Assembly: GCA_010015655.1 (NCBI GenBank)
Contig: ML976678.1
Coordinates: 62,001 to 126,000, forward strand
Reading direction: 5' to 3'
Source of the DNA: Bimuria novae-zelandiae CBS 107.79
Lineage: Eukaryota > Ascomycota > Dothideomycetes > Pleosporales > Didymosphaeriaceae
Length of the DNA stretch: 64,000 nt
Shown: in pieces, positions 11,873 through 24,147 of the stretch
Numbering within the stretch: position 1 is the stretch's first letter
Layout: every line of letters begins with the position of its first letter
Translations under genes and position numbers: made by a program
The notes under the pieces: generated by a model
What the model was told of the DNA's origin: nothing
Seen by the model: only the letters and a program-made list of their open reading frames with translations
Databases searched by the model: none

Positions 11873-13102
11873 ATGTATTCTTCAACTCTTTCGCAGCGAG
11901 ACGAAGCCGTCGGTGTGATAGCTCCTCCACCAGGTATTACGCCCGACTTTGTCAATCCACCGTCCAGAATGCAGGTTATTGTTAGTGCTTATATCGCCAC
12001 TGCGATTGTCTCAACCCTGTTTATTGGATTACGTTTTTACACTGTTCGTTTTATCACGCACAACGTTGGCGTAGACGATTGTAAGCTGTCCTATCATTCT
12101 TACCAAAAACCTCGGCTGATGTTTGTAGATCTGTTGGTTGCCGCATGGGTTAGACTCACTTCAATTTATTTACAGGAATGTTTTACTAAATAACCTGGCT
12201 TCAGTTTCTCGCTCTGGTGTATTCTGTCCTTGTCTGCATTAGTAGGTAGCTCATACATTCGCTCCGACACAGCTAATTGACTGTATAATTCCAGTGACAC
12301 AGTATGGACTTGGTCGGCACCTATGGGATGTCCCGCTTCCCGTTTTTAGTCCTAATTTTCTGAAAGTAACTCTACCTTCTTACCCCCTTGCGCTTTTAAA
12401 GGGTAGACTAACTGATGCATTCCTAAGTTTGCGGCTATTAGCGGAACGTTTTATGGCATATCAATCATGCTCACAAAACTCTCTATCCTCACGCTTTTTA
12501 TTCGATTTGTGCCCCCTGGAAAGCTCCGGGTTGCTATATACATCGTCAAGACAATTGTTGTTGTGTATAGCCTGGTGGCATCATTCGAATGGACGTATGC
12601 CTGCCAGCCACTAGAGAAGTACTGGGATCTTACAATTACTGATGGTTCGTGCGTCAACTTCTTAAGGTTCACAGTTTCTAGTGGCGTTATGAACACTACT
12701 ACAGACGTTGCAATCCTTGTTCTACCAGTTCTACTTTTACGAAATGTCCAACTGCCTAAGAGGAGAAAGATTGGTGCCGTGGTAATGTTGATGTCTGGAG
12801 GATTGTATGTTTTATCATCACCCGCGTTATATGGAAGCAGAGACAGCTAACCAGTGAATTAGTATTTTGATTGTCAGCATTATAAAATTAAAGCTGTCTG
12901 TGGATTTGGTTAATACAGTGGATATTTCCTGGGATGCCGTACCAATGGCAGTGTGGTGGTAAGTGCAAGCGATCTCGATTTCCGGGGTAATCTTTTCTAA
13001 CGCTAGGCTGTTAGGACGATTGAGGCGCATATAGCCATCGTTTGCGCCTGCCTCCCAGCTGGAAAACCCTTTCTCCGAAAACACATATCTGGTTTTGATT
13101 AA
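11873..13102 (+). CDS. PTH11/SAT4-type fungal rhodopsin-fold integral membrane protein
   Basis: Seven exons by my splice reading: 11873-12080, 12129-12148, 12205-12241, 12295-12365, 12428-12804, 12878-12958 and 13015-13102. They join to 882 bases (293 residues) with every phase matching. Introns are 48-73 bp; donors include GTAAGC, GTATGT and GTAAGT, and branch sites include GACTAACTG and AGCTAACC. Exon 2 has only 20 bases. The N-terminus PPPGITPDF, then GVDDYLLVAAW, TQYGLGRHLWDVP, YGISIMLTKLSIL, ACQPLEKYWD with a second Cys (C171 and C187), and IEAHIAIVCACLP are hallmarks of this membrane family, named after the appressorium GPCR-like protein Pth11. Several hydrophobic helices are evident. 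The protein stops soon after the last helix (KPFLRKHISGFD), shorter than many relatives, so a late intron or truncation is possible. Intron 4 uses an unusual AAG acceptor and intron 2 a weak GTTAGA donor. Ligand and pathway are unknown. Confidence 0.85.
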
Positions 13103-13305
13103 TTGTGAAGAATGCTATGCAGATGTTCCGTCTGCTGAAGATTTACAGTTTGACGATGTTACCCATGATGTTGGCGGGCCGCGTTGCGAGCTTGTGCTTC
13201 TTCCCTGCACATAGGGCCTTGGTGTTCATTCTAAGAAAGGCTAGACAACTGTAAGCGAGAAGCTCGACGGTACGAGAACGTGCTGATTAATGCGGGGTTG
13301 CACTA
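13103..13305 (+). other. 3' flank of the rhodopsin-like gene
   Basis: About 200 bp of ordinary composition between the predicted stop codon and the TA target of the next transposon end. It may hold the 3' UTR or, if the gene has an eighth exon, its tail. No other feature was recognised. Confidence 0.4.
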
Positions 13306-13742
13306 ACGTGTTCTATCACTCATCTGGCCACATCAGTCATCCGGCCACATCAGTCATCCGGCCACATCAGTCATCCGGCCACATCAGTCATCCGGCCATA
13401 TCAGTCATCCGGCCACCACATCTAAATCGACGCGACTTTCTGTACCATAGCTTAACAACGCGATAGTTAAATAAGCTATAAATAAATTTATTAGATAGCT
13501 AAAATTTCTAAGAACGCTACGTTCTTGTATAGTCTTGTTTATAGCAGTTACTACATGTTGGTAGTACTCGTTGTCTATGCTGGTAAATGGACAGGAATTG
13601 GGTTGGGTTGGGTCAGATCCACACGGACGTGGATTAGGTTAGGTCTTACTTAATTGTAATTTTTAATCTTAAGTAACCTTTTCAATTTTAAAAATATTTT
13701 AATATAAATTTAATATAAGCTGCAAATATATGTAAAAAGTAG
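13306..13742 (+). mobile_element. Left terminus of a pogo-type element, family D, with expanded 17-bp array
   Basis: Begins ACGTGTTCTATCACTCAT right after a TA, matching the left TIR of the family D element at 54837. After the array comes AAATCGACGCGACTTT, which matches the right end of that element read inward. From 13441 on it is AT-rich and unrecognised. No matching right end lies before the next element, so this is a truncated copy. Confidence 0.7.
13321..13416 (+). repeat. 17-bp tandem array in transposon terminus
   Basis: Five full units and an 11-bp partial unit of CATCCGGCCACATCAGT, starting at 13321, 13338, 13355, 13372, 13389 and 13406. Units differ at one or two bases (CATCT in the first, CATAT in the fifth). 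The family D copy at 54837 has one full unit and a partial, so the array has expanded here. Confidence 0.95.
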
Positions 13743-13744
13743 TA

Positions 13745-15113
13745 ACGTGGTTTATCAGCACTCGGATCATATCAGCACTCGGATTACTTTTCCCCACCAT
13801 TACACCTACTAACTTTAACACGCGATTTCTCTACAACAATAAATAGTAGCGTAATTAAAAGAAGCTAGAATAATCCTAGCTATTAATATAATTTAATTAT
13901 TTAAGAAAATAAGTATACAACGCGTAGCCTAGCTTTATGATATACTATTTTTCTCACTTTATAATAGAATAGCGGGCACGACGCTAGCAAAAGAATTTTA
14001 ACTAAAATTATATAATTTAAATATACTTAAAGAGAGTGTCCTTATTAAGCATATTTTAGACCTAGACGATCGAGGATTTCCTCCCCAACTCGAAGATATA
14101 AAAGATATGGCCAACTACATCCTCGCGTCGCGCTTCATGCAACGCGTCGGCAAGCTCTAGGCGCAGCGTTTTATAAAACGCACCCCAGAGCTAAAGACGC
14201 GTTTTTCACGTTCCTACGACTTCCAGAGGGCCCTATGCGAAGACCCGAAGCTTATCAAAGACTAGTTCCGGCTTGCGACAAATATAAAAGCCAAGTATGG
14301 AATACAAGATAGCGACATATAGATCTTCGACGAAATAGGTTTTATAATAGGCATCATCTGCGGCTATATAGTTATAACTTAGTCTAATTAAACGGGCAAA
14401 GGCAAGAAAGTATAGCAAAGTAACTAAAAATAGACTATAGTAATTACTTACGTAAATAAGGAGGGTTATAATATTTATTTATTTTTATTTATTTAAGGCT
14501 TATACTACTTCGCTAATTAGTGTACTAAGGGCGGTCTACTAGGCCCTTAGATAATTAAACTTAAAAAAAAATAAGTAGAAAAATAATAAAACTAGCTTAG
14601 AATAGATTAAATATTTTAATAAGTATGCTAGTAGTTTGATAAAAGGCGTATATTAGTTATTAGTGCTAAATAGGTATACGCGCAATAGGTTAGCTAAGTT
14701 AAAAACTTATTATAAAGCTTATAATATTATAACTATTAGTCTCACTCCGTACTTGTCTTATCTAACCTAGCTACTTAATGTTAAATATTTTAGTGTCTTA
14801 AAGCACTTTTATAGTTATAAGATAAATATATTTATTAAATCCTATATTAATTATATTACTAAGGTTAAGTTCTTCTTGGCCATCCACAATGCCTATATTA
14901 AGACTATAATAGTAGCAGATATTATAGCTAGGTTTCGCGAAGCTGGTTTAATCCCCTATAATTTTTAAGTAGTTTTATTAAAGCTAGACGTTAAGTTATA
15001 GACGCCTATACCCCGTAAAACGCTTTTAGTAAATACTAACTCTTAGGTCTCTTAGACGCCGCGTAACCATATAAAAGCTCTCTTATAGACTATTACGGTC
15101 CAGAGGTCGAAGG
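13745..15113 (+). mobile_element. Pogo/Fot1-type element, family E, truncated
   Basis: Starts ACGTGGTTTATCAGCACTC after a TA at 13743-13744, with two 17-bp units CAGCACTCGGATCATAT at 13756 and 13773. The plus-strand transposase relic follows. The element is cut at about 15113 by the LTR of the next retrotransposon; its right TIR was not found. Confidence 0.75.
14020..15110 (+). pseudogene. Pogo-type transposase relic (family E)
   Basis: From 14027 the frame shows the N-terminal CENP-B/HTH region (ILDLDDRGFPPQLEDIKDMA, then GKL-AQRFIKRTPELKTRF and YDFQRALCEDPKLIKD) followed by YGIQDSDI-IFDEIGFIIG, the start of the DDE_1 domain. Around 14990-15090 pieces of the C-terminus appear (KLDVKL-TP, TPRNHIKAL). 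The segment 14060-14340 is GC-rich and well preserved, while the catalytic middle is heavily mutated to TAG/TAA. Confidence 0.8.
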
Positions 15114-15537
15114 TGGGACGACGGGCCTTATAACGACAACCAGGCCCTACCTTAGGCTTACGTAACGTCCCAGGCTATCTCAGACGCCAAGACTATAAGA
15201 CACTATAGGACCACGTGACCCTAGTTACGTAACGTCCCACAATATCCCATGGGATCCCATGAGGCTAGGATATGGGATACCATGGGACTCTATGAGACAA
15301 GGAGGATATACATATACAGGACAATTTCCTTTATACGCTCCTTATAGTTAACTTATATATCTCCTATACAAGTACGTTCTCCTATACAGATTAATAGTTA
15401 TTTTATTTATTATAAGATTAAATTATTTAGCCACGCGCTGAGTATCGCATTAATATATACTATTAAATAATTTATAAGGTACTTTATTACCTTACTACCC
15501 TAACTTAGATTAGACTAAGCAAGAGTACCCTGTAATA
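15114..15537 (+). repeat. Probable 5' LTR of chromovirus G4
   Basis: Sequence from TGGGACGACGGGCC to CCCTGTAATA, directly followed by CTTTAACTACC as inside the G1 5' LTR. It starts where the pogo transposase frame is lost. It holds a perfect 14-bp palindrome, CATGGGATCCCATG, at 15248-15261 and a diverged second copy around 15271-15286. The boundaries are inferred, since no second LTR lies in the window. Confidence 0.6.
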
Positions 15538-18088
15538 CTTTAACTACCTAATAGTATAATAGCTAGACCTAGTTTAACAACCTTGGCCCTAGCGGCCCTA
15601 GTAAATAGAGAAAAGACTCTAGGAGAATTAGTTATTAAATAAGTAGCTTAGATAGTCTAGCTTTAAATAATTATTAGTAAGATAAGCGAAAAAATAAGTA
15701 AATAAAAGGATATAAAGTATTAACTAAAAGTTCTTAAGCCTAAACCCTATACTAGTAAGGGTCACCCGGGAACGTTCTTAATATAGATAGAACTATTTAT
15801 CTACTATAATCTAGGAAGGTTTAAAATAAAATAAAATAAAATCCTAGTTACCTACATAAAGATATAAGATAAGATAGCTATATAGGCTAGACTAATAATT
15901 AATAACTTCCTTAAGTATAGCAAGCTTAAGAATTATAAATTAGATACTACTAAGAATACTTTTAAGAACTAGGAGTCTTTTTATAAAGCTATAAAAGAAA
16001 TATTTAGTATAGTTAATAAAAAGTATTAGGCTAAAATACGCCTTTAACGCCTACGCTGAAAAAAATTAGTAGTATTTTATGTTTTAGAATTTAAGTAGAC
16101 TATAGTAAAACTTAATGAATAGGGGAAAGCCCTACTTATAATTGCCTACTATAATAGGCTAAAAGAAATAGTTAAGGACAAACTAGTCTACTAAAGAGAA
16201 GTAGATAATCTAGAAAAACTTATAAATAATACTATTAAAGCAAATAATTGCCTATACAAATAAAAGCTAGAGAAACAGCACGGCACCTAACTACTCTCTA
16301 GAAAGGAAACTGGCACCCGACCTATAGGAAAGGACAAGTACAGAGACATTATTATAACTAATAAAGCGTAATAGTATAAAAAGAAAAACAGCAAAGGAAA
16401 GCAGCCGTACAAGCTAAAGAAAGACTACTAAGGCAAGAGTAGTATCTTGCAGGAAGAATAAAAATAAAGGTTTAAGAATAAGGCTTGCCTTTAATATAGT
16501 AAATAAGGCCACTTCGCTAAGGACTGCGAAGGCTAAGAAACTAAGGTTAATATAACTAACCTTTTATAAGTAGCTATAACTACCCTTACGCTAGTAGAGG
16601 CTAATAAATTAGATCTTATATAGGAGATCCTAGAACTAGGAGAATAGAAGGAGGAACGGAAGACCCTCTATAAGTACTAGATCTTTTAATAGCTAGCAGA
16701 CGATGTCTGCTAGATATATAGTAGTACACTATACTACTTATCTTAGTGCAAGATAAAGGTGGTTATTTAGGAACTACATGTGTGGGACACCTATTAGCTT
16801 ACTAAAAAGCTATAGGGTCCCCTAAGGTATTACCTACGCTAGATTATAATACTAGAATAATATAAACACGCTAAGTAGTAGTAATGCATACGTAAGGAAT
16901 ACTCATAGTACTTTAAAATTTAAGTTAAAGCTATTTATATTTTAAAAAGACTAGACTATTACTAATTTAAAAACAGCTAGTATAACGTGCTTAATAACTA
17001 CTATAAACACTTTTTTACATACTAGTTTAAGTACTATGAGTAGAATAATTAGCACTAATAGGGTAATAATACTTATAAGTTATATAAGTAATAGAAGTTT
17101 AAGATAGGATAGTTCCCTTAGGGTCTAAATTCTTGCGACCTTAACACGACAATAGGGAATATATAGCTAGGAAGAGACATGGATTACATGTTAATTAGAT
17201 AAAACTAATATAACTTTTAGTATCTAGTATACTTAAGTCTATAAGAAGAAGTAGCCTCCGTAAGGGAGTGCCCTAGACACTATCTATTATCTTAAAAGAA
17301 ATGCCTAACACATTACTACATCTAATATAAAATAGATTTTATACACGAGTCCGGACAAATCCGCAAGGGACTTAACACGTATTACTAGTAATATAAATAG
17401 TATAAGATTAAGGAGATTTTAAAGCTAGCCTAAGTTATGAATTAGGTCTAAAAGGCAAAAGCCTTATAGGAGGCTTAAAGTAAGCCTAAGGACTTAAAAA
17501 ACTAGATTATTACTAAGTAACGAGCTCTACTAGTAATAGTATAATTATTATAGTTTATTAAGTAGATACTCGCTAAGTTTAAAAACGTTTAATGAAGAAT
17601 ATTATAGTATACATATATTATGTTATAGCACTTATTAATCTAAGGGCAAACGCGTGTTTAACTACCCTATAAGTAGTTAAGAAATATAATATACTATATT
17701 ATAATAAGAAAATACAGCCATAAAGAGGACTTGCGGATAGGTCCTAATTATAGGGATATAGTAATAGTTAGTTACGCCTCGAGACGGCGCCAGTATAAGT
17801 TAATATAAAAGGCCTAGAGAGTTAACATGTTTTTACTATCGCGAAGATAGGAGACATTAAAGCTATTATTAAATACAAATAGCTAGAACAGCACGATCTA
17901 GAAATAGATTAGTATAAGAAAATAATCATACCCTAAAGCATACTAAAGATAGTTTAAGATAAGCTTTAGTAAAAAAGGACTCTCTAGAAACCTTAAGAAA
18001 GCAAGGAGAACTAGATATTTATAATATAAGAAGTATTATTTTACTAAATAAAAAGAATTACTAAGTAACAACTAGATTACGTGCGCTA
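15538..18088 (+). pseudogene. Chromovirus G4 gag and protease-side relic, truncated
   Basis: A gag-like region runs to about 16560 and ends in a zinc knuckle at 16488-16530 (C-L-stop-Y-S-K-stop-GHFAKDC, one Cys lost to Tyr). A long Cys/His-containing module follows at about 16660-17590, in the same place as in G1. At about 17620 a protease-like start appears (LIDLGANACLTTL, the retroviral D-S/T-G site changed to DLG). The frame is then interrupted at the TA target of pogo B (18087-18088). Reverse transcriptase and the second LTR were not found, so the rest was lost or displaced. Confidence 0.65.
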
Positions 18089-19940
18089 ACGTGTTTTATA
18101 AGCAAGCGGCCCATACAAGCGAGCGGCCCACCCCACCAACTTTTTATACCTTTACAGCAACCTATCTTAACAACACAATAAGATAATAGTATATAATTGC
18201 TATACTAGATTAAATAGTATCTATAATATCGTTCTTTCATGTTCGCATGTTATGGCCAGTCTTCTTGCAGCGGCTGCAGCGTGTTAAAGCCTGCCGATTA
18301 GCACCTAATCGCGCCTTATCTTAACGTATTTCTACCTCTATCTGCTACTTAACATCCTTTTAAGCGATAATCTTCTCTACTTTTGCCTTTGTTAAGGTAC
18401 CCTGCCTCTGGATCCGCTTCTTTTTACGCTGTTTACGCGTTATAGTGGCCTTATTAGCCTTCTTAAGCCTCGCGATCCGATCGCGCATAAGCGTACTTTC
18501 GTAAGCTATTACCTTAGCGCCCTTTTTAAGCTAATTAAGCGCTATAATAATAGAAGTAGGTAATAAGCTCTTATACCTTTAAATCCTATCGTAAATTAAT
18601 ATTAATTAAGCCTCTAGCTCGCGCGCGTTACTTAGTGTTTTAGCTTCTTAAAGGGTAACCTCTAGTAGAGGCGGCGTCAGCGTACAAAGCTTAACATTAA
18701 GCTTTAATATTACTGCCTCTAGGTTATATAGGACTAGGCTAGCGCCTTAAAAGCTTGCGCAGATATTTTCCTTTATAATTAACTACTTATAGGCTACGTA
18801 GAAGGCTAGTAGGAACTCTAGCTTCGTAATATAGTTAATATAGTCGCGCATTAGGCTCTTAATCTAGCGGCTATACGCGCGCTTTAACGGCGAAAAGTAG
18901 CTAATATTAAGTAGCTATAGGAGATGTAACGAATATAGCGGCATATAAAAAGTATAAATATTGTTCTCCTTGTAGAGCTCTTAAAATTCGAGCGAGTTAT
19001 AGCTCTTATAGCTATTAAGTATAAGTAGCTAGCGCGCGCCTACCCTACACTTTACTATATACTTAATAAAGTGCCTTAGCTACTCTACTCTAAGCTTATT
19101 AGTAGTCTAGCTATTATTGCTAACAGCGAAAGCCTAGTCGCGCGGTATATTATCGTCCTAGTACTAGGTAAAAAGGTAATACTAGCTAGCGAAGATAATA
19201 AAGGGCGGGATTGCCTAGCTAGCAGCGCTAATTCCATAGATTACTATAGTCCACCTACGATTACCTAGCTAAATAGCCTTTAGCCTGCCGCGTCTCTCTA
19301 AGCCTGTAATAACAAGCTAAGATAATATCTTGCCTATCATAAAACTAGTCTCGTCGAAGTTGTAGGTATCCTTGTTATAGATACTATAGGTAGCCTTTAT
19401 ACGCGCTACAAGCTCGAACTAAGCTCTAATAGCATCTAGATCCTCACACAGAGCTCTCTGCTGATTATACGGTCGATTAAATTATGTAGTAAGATAATCT
19501 GTTTGCTTAACAAAGTTACGCGGCCACTACTTGCTAACCTGTCTAGCGCCTTGCTTAGTAAGTAGCTTATCCGCTATATCTTGCATAGCACTTAGCGTGG
19601 GCGGAAATCCTCGCGAATCTAGGTTAAGTATATGCCTAATAATTACCTCCTCTTCTATCTTAGTAAGCTTCTTTAATTTAGTCTAGTAATTGCGTCGCGT
19701 AGTAATTCTAGCGCGTTAGCGTTAGAGCGTTATTTAAGGAATAGTAAATATATATACTACACCTCTTATAGACTAAATTTAGTTTTAATTAATAGCTAAG
19801 ATTGCAAGGTGTATATCAGCCTTAGTAGAGGCTAGTTGGGCCTGAATTGGGGGCGCCATAGTAGGTAGAAGTTTATGTGCTGCAAAAGGTTGGTGGGGTG
19901 GGCCGCTCGCTTGTATGGGCCGCTCGCTTATAAAACATGT
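18089..19940 (-). mobile_element. Pogo/Fot1-type element, family B, complete ends
   Basis: A 1852-bp element with TIRs of about 50 bp starting AC(G/A)TGTTTTATAAGC and flanked by TA on both sides (18087-18088 and 19941-19942). Each end holds two 17-bp-spaced AAGCGAGCGGCCCATAC-type motifs. The minus strand encodes a RIP-damaged transposase; the motif YNKDTYNFDET followed by MIGKI and ITGLERRGR (about 19300-19375) marks the start of the DDE_1 catalytic domain. Stops are TAG/TAA, so it is non-autonomous. Confidence 0.85.
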
Positions 19941-19942
19941 TA

Positions 19943-20850
19943 TTACTATTTTATTATAATACGCTTTAAAATTTTAGTATAGTAGTAGCGTTACACTACT
20001 ATAGTAATCCGTCCTTATAGTGTCTAACCTCTAAAAATCTTTTACTCTTTTTATTATTTTAGTGATTTACTAACACGCTTTATAGGCTAGCTCTACTAAA
20101 AGAAATCTCATAAAAAAGGAATTATGTGTAAGCTATGACCACGCGCGCTACAAAGAATTGTTTTATAATTTAAAAATTACGATTCTTATAACTCTAACTT
20201 ATACTCTTAAAAAGCGTAAAAAGCTTCCTAGGATGCCTACTCACGCGCCTATACCTTTTAGTAACACTAAGTAAAGTAGTAAAGGTAAGCCTGTACCTAT
20301 GCTTAAGCTTAAGCCTATTACTCCTAATTAGAGTTTAAAGGTAATATAACTTAGAAAATCATAATGCTATATTTACTTATGGTAGTTATAAAAACGTTAC
20401 GTAATACGTTTTATTTTAACTGTATTAAGAGCGCGCTTAAAAGTTATTATAATAATTAGTACTATTATCGTACTATAAAGATTAGCTACTATTAGCGATA
20501 TAGCTTTAGCTACTCTTACCTTTTAGTATAAGTAATCTGCTACTCTACTTTATAATTTTACTTATTTAAAGTAGCTTTACTACTTATAAACATGTTATTG
20601 CTTACTGTGTTATTCTCCTCTAGAATTAGAACTTAGAGATATATATCTTTCTAAACTATATTTAATTTTCATACAAATTACTTATAGGGGCGTAAAGTAA
20701 AGAAGGCACGTATTACTATAAAAGTAATACTTAATCTATATAATTGCGTTCAGGAAGTGGAACTTACCAATAATATTATTACTAAACTATCTATTACAAA
20801 GAGGCGCGCTTATGCTATAGAGCTATCTAAGTAGATTATAAAATTTGAAG
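19943..20850. other. AT-rich repeat debris, perhaps copia 3' end
   Basis: RIP-type sequence between pogo B and the copia RNase H region. It should contain the 3' LTR of the copia element if that is complete, but I could not pair it with a 5' LTR. No domain was recognised. Confidence 0.4.
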
Positions 20851-21768
20851 TTAATTAAGTAGTTAAAAGTTATATTTAACGCTCTAGTGCTCTACACTCT
20901 TAATTTTTATATTTTATACTATACTATTTTATGTTTCTTAAGTTTAGTTACAGCTTAAAATATTTATATTATTACTCTAAAAGCGTTATATTAACCTATT
21001 AGTAGATATATCACTTATTTTAAGGTACTCTATATTAAAAGAGCCTTTTATTTGTTTCTATCGTCGCTAATGGTTCTTAATATTAACGTAGCGTATGCTA
21101 TTAATAATTCTCTGATTTTTACCTGCTACTAGTTTAATTATCTATTTATTATTATAGTAGATCTTCCAGGCGTCGCTTAAAACAAGTTTAATCTTAATAA
21201 AGAATATTTATAAAGCTGTTTCTTCTTTTCCTACGTGCTTAAGAGTGATTAACTTACTTTTTATTATTAAAGTAATAATAGTAAGTTGGCAAGCTGCTGT
21301 CTATTTAATTTTATTTCTAAAGAGTATTATTACGTAATTATAAAACAATTATCCCGTTTCTAAGTTATTGGTAAACGATATATTCCTGTAGATTAGTAGC
21401 TTCGGGATTAAGACATTTCTGTAGAGTCGAGCTTCTTAGTAAGAATTATTTAAAAAGATAATACGATGCTTAATAGGATTTAAATTAATTTTTACTTAGG
21501 TTAGTTAGAATGAATAAAAGCTTTAAGGCTATCAAGGCAATATCTAGGCGTAATATAATGGCGGTATGGAGTACTAAGCTAACACGTTTTTAGTAGGCCT
21601 TAATTCCCTGCTTAAAGCTTTACCTGGATTCTTTTTAAACTTTATAGATAGTAGAGGCGTCTTTAGAAAGGACGCGGTTTTAGCTTGATTAAACTTTTTT
21701 ATAATCTTCTTAATATACGTATTTTATATACGAGTAATTATTCTAGCTTCTCTGTGACTAATTACTTC
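20850..21768 (-). pseudogene. Ty1/copia pol relic, part 3: end of RT and RNase H
   Basis: On the minus strand the frame reads NTYIKKIIKKFN (end of reverse transcriptase), KNPGKALS, then the copia RNase H: LKHVGKEE, KLVLSDAWKIYYNN, INSIRYVNIKNH and KGSFNIEYLKISDIS. This is the last third of pol. It is cut at 21768 by chromovirus G3; the preceding part of the same protein continues at 29531 down to 29247. Confidence 0.8.
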
Positions 21769-21981
21769 TGTGACGACCCAGCACGCTAGCGGGTCACATG
21801 ACCTCGCGTCCAAGCGTGACTCCCTTATAAGAGCGCCTAAAGAGTTATTTTATGCCAAATAATAGCGTATAAAAGCACTGCAGGCCTTTATACCTATAGT
21901 CTCCTTATCTTAGTATAGCTAAAATAAAGCTAACTTACTTTATATACTTTTTTAATATACGAGCCCGCGCTCATCCGTATA
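21769..21981 (+). repeat. 5' LTR of G3
   Basis: A 213-bp LTR starting TGTGACGACCCAGCACGC and ending near CATCCGTATA. The right LTR keeps more GC (TCGTCCTCACA at its end), so RIP hit this copy harder in its second half. Confidence 0.85.
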
Positions 21982-24147
21982 TTATACTAAAATCTCTTAC
22001 TTAGCTAGAGGAAAGTAATATAATATTAAATTAAACTAATTAATTTACCTACGCACAAGACTTAATAATAACTACTTTAAAACATTTATTATATAACTAT
22101 ACTAAGCTATTAGTTTATTATAAATTTAATTTCTTACCCTTTCTACTAGAGAAACTAGAGAGGTCTAAATACTACGAAGTAATATACTATTTAAAAGGAG
22201 TTAAAAAATTTAGTTTAAAAATAGTACGCTATAGCTAGCTAAAAAAGCTATTTAGCCTGCTACTCTTTAATTAATAAACGTGCTATATAGGTAACATATT
22301 ACTTATATAAAGAGGACTACAAGAGCCCTAGCCTTTATAAGAGAAGAACCTACACTTACTAACTATCTTAAGTACTACCTACTTATCTTCTTTTTACTAA
22401 AACGTCACCATAGCTACTTTACCTATAGCGTTAATAAAATGGCGCTAAAACACCTATTTATAGTGGTAGCCCTGGAGACGGTAATGCTAGATAATGCGTA
22501 TAACCTATTTAAATACTTTATTTATTAAAAATATAAGATCTAGAGCTATAGCTTTATTATTAATAAAATTTATAGTTAGGATACTTTCCTAAAGCTCGCC
22601 TGTATCTAGCAAGATATAGATAAGGACCTTTTATAGCCTTTTTTGCTACCTACCTTTACTAATAATAACTTAATTACTATAACGCTAGAGGCTGTAATGA
22701 AGCATTTTAAATAAAATCTAATAAAAATTACTATAAAACTAGTTAGATAGCTACTTCTTCGTAGCGTAGAGTAATAACAACTACATATTTACTGCTAGAT
22801 TACTACGGATACCTTAACTAAAGGCGAAGAGCTATATAGAGCCCTTATATAGGCATAGTAAAAGGTAGACAAGCTAGAAGCCTAGCTTACTAAACGCGTT
22901 ATAATAAAACCTACTACTACTACGCTAGTAGCTTAATCTCGCACTACTTACTTCTTAATCCTATTATTAGTACTATAAAATTAGAGTAACTATATTCCTG
23001 CTAGTTTTTTAAGCTGAAAGTCTAGCAAGCTTAATAACTTATATATTTTTTAATAATTACCTTTTTAACCTACCACTTATTTAGGTACTTAACCTCTTAT
23101 TTAGTGCTTTATTAAGTTTATAGAGCTAATATTACTTTTATATAGCAAGACTACTACCTTGTTTAATTACTAAAAAGCATATATAGAGAATAAGCTATAA
23201 TTAAATAGTAACTAGTTGATTAGGAATAATCTATAGGATACCTAGGAGCGTATTATAGTATATATAACTACGCGTATAGAGAATCCTACTTAAGACTAGC
23301 TCGAAACGTTAATTAACGCTCTCTACGACGATAGTAAGGCTATTAATAGTAAATTCCTTATATATATTTAGGCTACACCTTTAGCGACCCCTATAAAGAG
23401 AAAAATACTTACTAAGCCTTTAGCTCACTTTGTCCACACACTACTACTAAGTTTATAAACTTTTAAGCTAAGTTCTTTTACCTAGCTATCTAAAGCAAGC
23501 GGCTAGCAGATTAATAAGTTAAAAAGTTTTATAAAAAGTTTACTAATTATTTTTATATAGATATAAGTTGCGGCGTCGGCCACCTTAAAGATAATTATGA
23601 TAAGTTCGTTAGTATTACTCGTGACCTAGCACGCGAATTAGCTAGTATTAAGAACTAGACTATAGCGAGTAAAAAAGCTATAGCTATACCTACTAAACAC
23701 TATAAATATATATTGCTGTCGCTACTATAGCCTTTTTGTACTATAATTACTTAAGCTTAGGTTTTTTATTTTAGTTTTACTACTTTAACTATAGCCCCAT
23801 AACCTACTTAATTTTATTATTATAATGTTAATTTTATTATGCGTGATTGTCCTAATGAATTAGTTAATTAACAGTCTATTAAGTTATTAGCTAACGTATG
23901 GAAGGAGACCTACTATAACATAATAATAAAAGCTCTTTTAAGAGTAATTTAGAAAAGCCTCTCTTAAGAAAAGGTTTCCTCTCTAAAGAAGCATACTGGA
24001 GTTACTAATACATAAGATTGCTTATTTAGTAGAGACGCTTTTATTAAGCTCTATTATATTTTAATAAATAGGCTAGTAATTAAGCTGAAGGCTCTTATTA
24101 ATATAGGCATAAGTAGTTACGTTTTTATTTACCTTCAGTATCTTTAT

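Noticed and set aside
13321..13416. CRISPR-like short regular repeats
   Set aside because: Units are directly adjacent without spacers, only 17 bp, and sit in a transposon terminus shared with another element; the genome is eukaryotic.
13597..13613. Telomere-like TTGGGTTGGGTTGGG run
   Set aside because: Only about three units, not the fungal TTAGGG repeat, and embedded in ordinary repeat debris.
14233..14418. 61-codon minus-strand open frame
   Set aside because: It is opposite the clear pogo transposase N-terminal and DDE region on the plus strand.
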